A stretch of 9,267 bases of DNA from NCBI GenBank assembly GCA_027063105.1, contig JAMOSL010000114.1, forward strand, positions 1 through 9,267, given 5' to 3'. The DNA comes from Campylobacteraceae bacterium. GTDB lineage: Bacteria; Campylobacterota; Campylobacteria; Campylobacterales; Sulfurovaceae. The translations under genes and the position numbers were made by a program. The notes beneath the pieces were generated by a model that was not told the origin of the DNA, did no database searches, and was given only the letters and a program-made list of their open reading frames with translations. Of this stretch, positions 1-5,626 are shown piece after piece (position 1 is the stretch's first letter; every line of letters starts with the position of its first letter).

Positions 1-1
1 G

Positions 2-1243
2 TTACCTACTAATATATCCAAAAATAAAAAAATATTGATATATGAACATAATGAGAGTTCTGCAATTGCAATTGAAAAAATGTTTCAATATTTTGATTTC
101 AGAGTGGATATTGTTTCTCCTCAAAAGTTTAATTCTGATAGTATAAATTTAGCCTCTTATGATATTATTCTTTTAGATATAAATAAATTAGATAAAACTC
201 ATATTACTAATATTAGAAATATACGAAAAAAGAACGATTTAAAAGTAGTTCATTTAAGTAATGTATTTTCAACAAAACGATTTATTGCTCATGACTATAT
301 TGATGATTGGATAGAAAAGCCTATTAACCAAGAGAGAGTTTATGAATTAATTATAAGTTTATTTAATAGTAATCAGACTGAAACAGATAAACTTTTACCT
401 AAAAAATTAAAAGTTATAACACCTGATAATTTAGTTGAAATGGATAATATATCCACAAATAATTTTATTAATTTTAAAGGGCGTAATATTTTAATTGTAG
501 AAGATAATATTATTGACCAAAAGGTTATGTATAGCATTTTAACCAAAGTAGGAATAAATATTACAATAGCAAATCATGGTGAAGAGGCATTGGAGTATTT
601 AGACGCAAATAATAAATATGATTTAATTTTAATGGATATTAGTATGCCAATTATGGATGGATATGAAACTATAACAAAAATAAGAAACCAAACAAAATTT
701 GATGATGTGCCTATTATTGCTTTAACATCTTTAGCATTAGATAATGATATTAATAAAATATTTAGAGTAGGAAGCAATGGCTATCTTCGTAAACCTCTAA
801 AAATTGGTTATTTATACTCAACTTTACAAGAATTTTTAAATGAACAAGATGGTGTCGACTCCATAAAAAAAGTAAAATCTAAGGTAAAAAAATATAGTGG
901 TATAGATGGATTAGATGTTGAAAAAGGTATAAGACATTCTAATGGAAGTGAAGAACTATATAAAGAAGTTTTAGATGAATTTTTATCTGCGTATAAGGGT
1001 TCAGGAGAATCTTTAGCATTATGGGTTAATGAGAGTAGATATGAACATGTTAAGAGGTTATGTCTTGATATGAAAGGTCTTACTAGTACGATTGGTGCAT
1101 ATAAGATGTTTGAATTAGTAGATACAATGCATAAACAATTTCTATATAATAATGTACATTTAATTCCTAAATTTGTAGAATCTTATGATAAAGAGTTGCA
1201 ATCTTTAGTTGAGACAATAAAAGAATATATGAGCGAAGGATGA
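2..1243 (+). CDS. REC-REC-HPt-like signalling protein, 3' part of a gene cut by the window edge
   Basis: The reading frame stays open from base 2, so the true start is outside the window; residues here are numbered from the internal TTG at 35. A first receiver-like domain (about 1-108) keeps the acceptor-position Asp48 (ILLDIN), Ser75 and Lys95 (EKP) but has Glu4-His5 where an acidic pair is normal. A second receiver (about 150-268) is complete: Glu156-Asp157, acceptor Asp201 (LMDISMP), Thr231 and Lys253 (RKP). The C-terminal region (about 292-400) looks like an HPt domain, but the HxLKG motif reads LDMKG, with Leu344 in place of the phospho-histidine. The layout resembles the C-terminal half of a BarA-type hybrid histidine kinase; whether a kinase core lies upstream cannot be seen. 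The stop overlaps the next start by 4 nt (ATGA), suggesting translational coupling and a shared role. Family assignment is firm; output and partners are unknown. Confidence 0.85.
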   Translation, partial: LPTNISKNKKILIYEHNESSAIAIEKMFQYFDFRVDIVSPQKFNSDSINLASYDIILLDINKLDKTHITNIRNIRKKNDLKVVHLSNVFSTKRFIAHDYIDDWIEKPINQERVYELIISLFNSNQTETDKLLPKKLKVITPDNLVEMDNISTNNFINFKGRNILIVEDNIIDQKVMYSILTKVGINITIANHGEEALEYLDANNKYDLILMDISMPIMDGYETITKIRNQTKFDDVPIIALTSLALDNDINKIFRVGSNGYLRKPLKIGYLYSTLQEFLNEQDGVDSIKKVKSKVKKYSGIDGLDVEKGIRHSNGSEELYKEVLDEFLSAYKGSGESLALWVNESRYEHVKRLCLDMKGLTSTIGAYKMFELVDTMHKQFLYNNVHLIPKFVESYDKELQSLVETIKEYMSEG

Positions 1244-1749
1244 AAAATATCAAATTTTTAATTTTATTTATATTCTTGGTTTTATCTAAATCTTATGCTG
1301 AAATGATTATATTTGGTGTAACAAAAGAAGAAACAGTTGTAAATAATAATATTAAAAAATTAGAAAAGATATTTTTGGATAATAAAGAACTATCTAATTT
1401 GAAGAATAATTATCATCTAAACTATTTAAAAGATCAATTTGGAGATAATTATGCTATATCAATATCTGATATAAATGATACTATGGTTCTTAAGTCACTA
1501 ATTATATTATTGAAACCAACTTTTAATGATATATTTGTGGTATCTTCTGTAGAAAAGAATATCGTAGATATTAAAAATAGAGTAGAAGATAGTTTTACAG
1601 CAAAAACATTTTTTATTATCATCTTAGGTTTATTTGGTTTGATTCTTCTATATAAATTATTTAGAAAGTTAATATATATAAATAAAATACAAAAGAATTT
1701 TAAAGATAATCAAGATATTCTTCAAGATAAGATAGATAATATCAGCTAA
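1240..1749 (+). CDS. Exported SPOR-like protein with one C-terminal membrane helix, hypothetical
   Basis: Product of 169 residues. Residues 1-20 form a signal peptide (lysine, hydrophobic core, SYA before Glu21). Residues about 22-103 have the pattern of the SPOR-like sensing domains that, in Campylobacterota, often precede the membrane helix of histidine kinases: an opening strand, a helix with paired Lys/Leu, a short strand after FGDNYAISI, and a closing helix then strand ending FNDIFVV. A membrane helix follows at about 123-141, then about 28 mostly charged cytoplasmic residues. No kinase, GGDEF or methyl-accepting domain is present. The ATG overlaps the upstream stop by 4 nt; AAGGA abuts the ATG directly, too close to act as a normal ribosome site, so translation probably depends on the upstream gene. 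I infer a periplasmic sensor or accessory for the neighbouring receiver protein. The 3' end overlaps ruvX tail-to-tail by 3-4 bases. Confidence 0.7.
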   Translation: MKNIKFLILFIFLVLSKSYAEMIIFGVTKEETVVNNNIKKLEKIFLDNKELSNLKNNYHLNYLKDQFGDNYAISISDINDTMVLKSLIILLKPTFNDIFVVSSVEKNIVDIKNRVEDSFTAKTFFIIILGLFGLILLYKLFRKLIYINKIQKNFKDNQDILQDKIDNIS

Positions 1750-2138
1750 TGGACTCTATCTAAAAATCTCTCCAGTATAATTTTGGAGGCTATTGAGTCT
1801 AGTCTCCCATCTCTTTTATATTTAATCTTACCTTTCATTATCTCTTTTGCTTCAAAACTACTTCCTTGTTCATCTTGATAAATAACAGGTATATCAGCCT
1901 CTATAAGAGATACAAAATGTTTAATTCTTCTCTCCATCTCTTCTGAGCTTGAACCATCTTTGGGAAGTCCAACAATTAGCGTTTCTATTTTCCAATCAAT
2001 AATAAATTCTTTTACTTCTTTGGAAGCTTGTTTTCTATTCTTTCTTAAAATTGCAACTTGAGGCATTACAATTTCCTCATCAAGGCATAATGCCAAACCA
2101 ATTCTTTTTAATCCTACATCTATACAAGCATATTTCAT
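1746..2138 (-). CDS. ruvX: RuvX/YqgF-family putative Holliday junction resolvase / pre-16S rRNA nuclease
   Basis: Product of 130 residues, a usual length for this RNase H-fold family, which acts in the cytoplasm in maturing the 5' end of 16S rRNA and has been proposed to resolve Holliday junctions. Visible motifs: an N-terminal DVGLKRIG (Asp7, first metal-binding acid), LIVGLP at 54-59 followed by DGSSS, the acidic motif YQDE at 87-90, and GRLDSIASKIILERFL near the C-terminus with Asp114. The middle motif reads DEQGSS rather than the usual DERLTT, a modest deviation. The start is fixed by the DxGxKRIG motif six residues in; no Shine-Dalgarno is present. A TATAAT lies only 6 nt upstream of the ATG. 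The gene is divergent from the NlpC/P60 gene and convergent with the SPOR-like gene. Confidence 0.9.
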   Translation of the reverse strand: MKYACIDVGLKRIGLALCLDEEIVMPQVAILRKNRKQASKEVKEFIIDWKIETLIVGLPKDGSSSEEMERRIKHFVSLIEADIPVIYQDEQGSSFEAKEIMKGKIKYKRDGRLDSIASKIILERFLDRVH

Positions 2139-2144
2139 AGTATA

Positions 2145-2150
2145 ATTATA
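2145..2150 (-). promoter_or_regulatory. Candidate -10 element for ruvX
   Basis: On the minus strand this reads TATAAT, a perfect -10 hexamer, preceded by TGAC. Only six bases separate it from the ruvX ATG, so a start site about seven bases downstream would fall at or next to the first base of the start codon. This predicts a leaderless or nearly leaderless mRNA, in keeping with the absence of a Shine-Dalgarno. No good -35 box is visible. In such AT-rich DNA a chance TATAAT is possible. Confidence 0.5.
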
Positions 2151-2168
2151 GTCAAATTTAGTTTTATA

Positions 2169-2177
2169 TGTTATTAT
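2169..2177 (+). promoter_or_regulatory. Candidate extended -10 for the LysM-NlpC/P60 gene
   Basis: TG-T-TATTAT, an extended -10 pattern, lies about 32 bases before the ATG at 2209. Several overlapping TATA-like hexamers follow up to 2186 (for example TATAAA at 2181-2186), so the exact element is uncertain. The ribosome site AAAGGG (2196-2201) stands seven bases before the ATG. Confidence 0.35.
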
Positions 2178-2208
2178 ATATATAAATTTTAGAACAAAGG
2201 GTCATATT

Positions 2209-2913
2209 ATGAAACGATTAATTATTCCTACCCTACTTATGAGTAGCATTGTCACAGCAAAAAATACCTATCATCCTCTTAAATCTATGTTACTAAATCC
2301 ATCAAAATCTATATCAGTTAATCTTAAAGGAGTTAGTAATGACACCTATAAAGTCAAGTTAGGTGATGATTTAGCATCGGTCTCAAGTAGATATAATATA
2401 TCTATTAAAAAAATAAAAAAATTTAATCATATTAAAAGTAGTAAATCACTTATTATTGGAAGTACTTTAAAAATTCCAGATCAGACAATTAAGCTAGAAA
2501 TTTTACTAGCAAACATAAAGAATATTTCACCACTATTAAAAGAGGCAAAAGAACATTTAGGAAAATCTTATGTTTGGGGTGCTATTGGACCTGCTAAATT
2601 TGATTGTTCTGGATTTACATCATTTGTTTGTAGAAAAAATGGTATAAGTATTCCTCGAACATCTATTATGCAAGGGGAAGTTGGAATAAAAGTAGTTAGA
2701 AAAGAGCTTAAAGAGGGTGATTTAATATTCTTTGATACTTCAAAAGAAAAAAAAGGATATATAACTCATGTTGGAATATATCTAGGAGATAATAATTTTA
2801 TACATGCCAGTTCAGCGAATAAAGAGGTTGTAATCTCTAGCCTTAATCAAAGTTTTTATAAGGCTAGATTTAAATGGGGTCGAAGAGTTAATAAACTATT
2901 AGCATCTAAATGA
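2209..2913 (+). CDS. Secreted LysM-NlpC/P60 peptidoglycan hydrolase
   Basis: Product of 234 residues. A short signal peptide covers about 1-17 (VTA before Lys18). A LysM peptidoglycan-binding module follows at about 47-90, beginning YKVKLGDDL and ending GSTLKIP. A linker leads to an NlpC/P60 papain-like domain at about 108-228. The catalytic triad is visible as Cys133 in FDCSGF, His187 in ITHVGIYLG and a third polar residue at His199 in FIHASS. Such enzymes cut peptide cross-links or stems of peptidoglycan (typically the gamma-D-Glu-diaminopimelate bond) in the periplasm during growth or division; the exact bond cannot be read from sequence. AAAGGG lies seven bases before the ATG, supporting this start. 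The gene appears monocistronic: ruvX is divergent upstream, and the nhaA stop lies four bases past this stop on the other strand. Confidence 0.92.
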   Translation: MKRLIIPTLLMSSIVTAKNTYHPLKSMLLNPSKSISVNLKGVSNDTYKVKLGDDLASVSSRYNISIKKIKKFNHIKSSKSLIIGSTLKIPDQTIKLEILLANIKNISPLLKEAKEHLGKSYVWGAIGPAKFDCSGFTSFVCRKNGISIPRTSIMQGEVGIKVVRKELKEGDLIFFDTSKEKKGYITHVGIYLGDNNFIHASSANKEVVISSLNQSFYKARFKWGRRVNKLLASK

Positions 2914-2917
2914 TAAT

Positions 2918-4090
2918 TTATTGTCTAGATATAGCTACTCTAAGAACCAGATAACCTATTACAGCAGATAATAATGTAGCTACTAGAATAGCTAGTTTAT
3001 CTGTATATGCAAATAGTGTGTCATCTGTAAATGCTAAAGAGTTAATAAATAGACTCATTGTAAACCCAATACCTGTTAAGATACTAACTCCATAAAGCAT
3101 CAACCAATTACTTCCTTTGGGTAGAGTTGCTATTTTAAGTTTTATAGCAATAAAACTAAATCCAAATACACCAATTTGTTTACCTAAAAATAGACCTGCC
3201 ATAATTCCTAATGGTACAGAATTTGTCATTTGATTTAACTCTATTACTCTTAAGTCAACACCAGCATTTACAAAAGCAAAAAGAGGTAGTATAAAAAATG
3301 TAATCCAAGGGTGTAATCCATGTTCTATCTCTTTTATAGGTGAAAATATTTGACCTTTTACATCTTTTGCTTTAAATGGTATGGTGAAGGCTAATGCTAC
3401 ACCTGCTAATGTTGCGTGTACACCTGATTTCAATACACTTATCCATAATATTAATCCAACAACAAAATATAATGATTTTTTTGAATATCCAAGTATATTA
3501 AATATTATTAGAAGAGTCAATGAAGCAAGTGCTACATAAGTTGAAAACATAGATATTTCGCTTGTATAAAATAGAGCAATAATAATAATTGCACCTAAGT
3601 CATCAATAATTGCTAATGCCATTAGAAATATTTTGAGGGATAGAGGTACTCTTTTTCCAAGTAGAGATAAAATTCCCAAAGCAAATGCAATATCTGTAGC
3701 TGTTGGAATAGCCCATCCTCTCATTGCTACCTCATCTCCATTATTAAAATATACATAGAATAGGGCAGGAACTAACATTCCACCAACAGCTCCAATTGCA
3801 GGAAGTGCTATTTGTTTTATAGATGATAAATTACCATCTATAATTTCTCGTTTCACCTCTAGTCCAACAATCAAAAAGAATATTGCCATAAGACCATCAT
3901 TTATCCAATGTAAAAGGCTTTTATCTAAAACATAATCTCCTATACTTATACTTAGATGTAGATGTAAAAATGAGTGATATATGTCTTCTAAAGGAGAGTT
4001 TACAAGTACAAGAGCAAATATGGTGGCTACTATTAATAATATACCTCCTACTGACTCAGTTTTTAAAAATTCTGATATTTTTTGTTTCAT
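2918..4090 (-). CDS. nhaA: NhaA Na+/H+ antiporter
   Basis: Product of 390 residues, full length for the family (E. coli NhaA is 388). This inner-membrane antiporter exchanges cytoplasmic Na+ or Li+ for external H+, controlling salt and pH. The sequence is a run of hydrophobic helices, and the key residues fall at nearly the E. coli numbers: Thr132-Asp133 in IPTATDIAFALG, the ion-binding pair Asp163-Asp164 in AIIDDLGAI, His225 in SGVHATLAG, and Lys304 in LFLGKQIG (E. coli Lys300). The start is supported by AGGA on the minus strand (4098-4101), seven bases before the ATG, and by an extended -10 further up. No frameshift is seen. It is convergent with the NlpC/P60 gene with only four bases between stops, leaving no room for separate terminators. 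It is divergent from the small acidic gene, so the 95-bp gap holds both promoters. Confidence 0.97.
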   Translation of the reverse strand: MKQKISEFLKTESVGGILLIVATIFALVLVNSPLEDIYHSFLHLHLSISIGDYVLDKSLLHWINDGLMAIFFLIVGLEVKREIIDGNLSSIKQIALPAIGAVGGMLVPALFYVYFNNGDEVAMRGWAIPTATDIAFALGILSLLGKRVPLSLKIFLMALAIIDDLGAIIIIALFYTSEISMFSTYVALASLTLLIIFNILGYSKKSLYFVVGLILWISVLKSGVHATLAGVALAFTIPFKAKDVKGQIFSPIKEIEHGLHPWITFFILPLFAFVNAGVDLRVIELNQMTNSVPLGIMAGLFLGKQIGVFGFSFIAIKLKIATLPKGSNWLMLYGVSILTGIGFTMSLFINSLAFTDDTLFAYTDKLAILVATLLSAVIGYLVLRVAISRQ

Positions 4091-4110
4091 ACTTTTTTCC
4101 TTTTTGTCGT

Positions 4111-4119
4111 ATTATAGCA
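4111..4119 (-). promoter_or_regulatory. Extended -10 promoter of nhaA
   Basis: The minus strand reads TGC-TATAAT, a perfect extended -10, 20 bases before the nhaA ATG. The predicted 5' leader is about 13-14 nt and still contains the AAGGA ribosome site. No clear -35 box is visible, as is common for Campylobacterota housekeeping promoters. I see no obvious NhaR-type operator. Confidence 0.6.
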
Positions 4120-4144
4120 ACTTCAAGGTAATAAAACATAAAAG

Positions 4145-4153
4145 TGATATACT
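4145..4153 (+). promoter_or_regulatory. Extended -10 promoter of the small acidic gene
   Basis: The plus strand reads TGA-TATACT, an extended -10 with five of six consensus bases, 32 bases before the ATG at 4186. Start of transcription is expected near 4160, giving a leader of about 25 nt that holds the ribosome site AAAGGA (4174-4179). It lies back-to-back with the nhaA promoter, about 25 bp apart. Confidence 0.5.
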
Positions 4154-4185
4154 TGTAAAATATATTTTAAATAAAAGGATTAGTT

Positions 4186-4380
4186 ATGGAAGAGAGAATT
4201 AATAATGTAATTGAAAAGGTTCAAGAATCGAATACTATTGTTCAAGAAAATAAAGATGCAATTATGTTGAAACTAGAAGAGTGGAGAGATGAAGAAGAGG
4301 CAATTAGTGATATAAATAATCATTTTAAACAATTTTGGATGGATTTAGAGCCTATATTTGCTGAATTAGGTTGGATATAA
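4186..4380 (+). CDS. Small acidic protein of unknown function
   Basis: Product of 64 residues, not recognised as a named family. It is strongly acidic (16 Asp/Glu against 6 Lys/Arg, net about -10), with no signal peptide and no membrane segment, so probably cytoplasmic. Residues about 2-38 look like one long amphipathic helix ending in the acidic patch EEWRDEEE. A second part carries aromatic residues (FKQFW, Trp51, Phe58, Trp63) and ends FAELGWI. Its reality as a gene is supported by a good ribosome site (AAAGGA six bases before the ATG), a plausible promoter, and its fit between flanking genes. Its stop codon lies inside a long inverted repeat. It could be a small adaptor or a regulator that binds another protein, but nothing in the sequence proves this. 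Confidence 0.7.
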   Translation: MEERINNVIEKVQESNTIVQENKDAIMLKLEEWRDEEEAISDINNHFKQFWMDLEPIFAELGWI

Positions 4381-4408
4381 ATTAAGCAGTAATTTATAAC
4401 CAATTTAA
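4366..4408. repeat. 19-bp imperfect inverted repeat (terminator or operator)
   Basis: The left arm TTAGGTTGGATATAAATTA (4366-4384) and right arm TAATTTATAACCAATTTAA (4390-4408) flank the 5-base loop AGCAG. At DNA level 16 of 19 positions are complementary; as RNA, two of the three exceptions become G-U pairs, leaving one A-A mismatch. The left arm contains the end and stop codon of the small acidic gene. The right arm covers the expected -35 region of the aspC promoter. No T-run follows, so it is not a standard intrinsic terminator. It may be a transcript-end hairpin, a read-through attenuator or a protein-binding dyad. Confidence 0.75.
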
Positions 4409-4411
4409 GTG

Positions 4412-4417
4412 TATAAT
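4412..4417 (+). promoter_or_regulatory. -10 element of the aspC operon promoter
   Basis: A perfect TATAAT preceded by GTG lies 32 bases before the aspC ATG, and begins three bases after the inverted repeat ends. Expected transcription start is near 4424, giving a leader of about 26 nt with the ribosome site AAAAGG (4438-4443). No -35 consensus is seen. Confidence 0.55.
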
Positions 4418-4449
4418 AAATCAATAAAAACTAAAATAAAAGGTCTATT

Positions 4450-5622
4450 ATGCTATCTAAACGAATTCAAACACTATCTCCATCTTTAACTATCGCTATT
4501 ACTACTATGGCTAGAGAGCTTAAAGAAGAGGGTAAAGATATTCTTAGTTTCTCTGCTGGAGAGCCAGATTTTGGAACACCTCTTAAAATTAAAGAGACAG
4601 CAATAAAAGCAATTAAATCAGGATTTACTCAATATACAGCTGTTCCAGGTATTCCAGAGTTATTAGAGGCAGTTTGTGCAAAACTTAAAAGAGATAATAA
4701 TTTAAATTATAAACCAAGTCAAATCATAGTTAGTAATGGAGCTAAGCACTCTTTATTCAATCTTTTTCAAGCATTGATAGATGATGGCGATGAGGTTATT
4801 ATTCCTGCTCCATATTGGGTTACATATCCAGAATTAGTTAAATATAGTGGTGGTATTCCAGTTGTTATTCATACTGATGATATGGCAAACTTTAAAATCA
4901 CACCTGAGCAGTTGAAAGATGCTATTACAGCTAAAACAAAAATGTTAATTTTAACAACTCCATCAAACCCATCAGGTGCTGTATACACTAGAGAAGAGTT
5001 AAGAGAACTTGGAGAGGTTTTAAAGGGTACGAATATTATTATTGCTAGTGATGAAATGTATGAAAAGCTTGTATTTGGAACAACAGAATTTACAGCTACA
5101 GCTAGTGTTAGTTCCGATATGTTTCAACGAACAGTTACAATTAATGGATTAAGTAAATCAGTAGCTATGACAGGTTGGAGAATTGGATATTTAGCTTCAG
5201 CAAACGATGAACTCATATCAGTTATGAATAAACTTCAGTCCCAAAGTACATCTAATATAAATTCAATTACTCAAAAAGCAGGGATTACAGCACTTAGTGG
5301 AGAAGTTGATGCAGAGATTGAAAATATGAGAAAAGCATTTGAAAGTAGATCTGTAGAAGCTTATGACCTTATGAATGATATAAATGGGATTAGTGTTATT
5401 AGACCACAAGGTGCTTTTTATCTATTTGTAAATATTAAAGATGTAAGTAATGACTCTATTGAATTTTGTAAAGATTTATTGAGAGAAACAGGAGTGGCTG
5501 TAGTTCCTGGTATTGGATTTGGTAGTGAAGGATATTTTAGGTTTTCATATGCTACTGATATGATTACAATTCGTGAAGGTATTCGTAGAATTAGAAAATT
5601 TGTAGAGAGCTTACGAAAATAA
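4450..5622 (+). CDS. aspC: Class I pyridoxal-phosphate aminotransferase, aspartate (and possibly prephenate) type
   Basis: Product of 390 residues, the usual length of bacterial subgroup I-gamma aspartate aminotransferases. This cytoplasmic enzyme moves the amino group between aspartate and 2-oxoglutarate; many relatives also transaminate prephenate to arogenate. Fold-type I landmarks appear in order: SAGEPDFGTP (36-44), YTAVPG near 62-67, SNGAKHSLF (95-103) for the phosphate cup, APYWVTYPE (120-128), the Asn174 motif TPSNPSG, Asp201 and Tyr204 in SDEMYEKL, the Schiff-base lysine Lys236 in LSKSVAMTGWRIGY, Arg244, and Arg364 in YFRFSYA, which binds the substrate carboxylate. The start has AAAAGG six bases upstream. 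It leads a likely operon: the patatin gene begins four bases after the stop. Exact substrate preference cannot be told from sequence. Confidence 0.94.
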   Translation: MLSKRIQTLSPSLTIAITTMARELKEEGKDILSFSAGEPDFGTPLKIKETAIKAIKSGFTQYTAVPGIPELLEAVCAKLKRDNNLNYKPSQIIVSNGAKHSLFNLFQALIDDGDEVIIPAPYWVTYPELVKYSGGIPVVIHTDDMANFKITPEQLKDAITAKTKMLILTTPSNPSGAVYTREELRELGEVLKGTNIIIASDEMYEKLVFGTTEFTATASVSSDMFQRTVTINGLSKSVAMTGWRIGYLASANDELISVMNKLQSQSTSNINSITQKAGITALSGEVDAEIENMRKAFESRSVEAYDLMNDINGISVIRPQGAFYLFVNIKDVSNDSIEFCKDLLRETGVAVVPGIGFGSEGYFRFSYATDMITIREGIRRIRKFVESLRK

Positions 5623-5626
5623 TATT

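Noticed and set aside
35..37. TTG at 35 as the start of the receiver protein
   Set aside because: The frame is open to the window edge and the preceding codons (KNKKI) continue the first beta-strand of the receiver, so the gene is truncated by the window.
574..777. Minus-strand reading frame of 67 codons
   Set aside because: It lies wholly inside the second receiver domain, whose coding frame is certain; no ribosome site or recognisable protein.
3981..4202. Plus-strand reading frame of 73 codons across the nhaA start
   Set aside because: It covers the nhaA 5' end and both promoters, and its product has no protein-like pattern.
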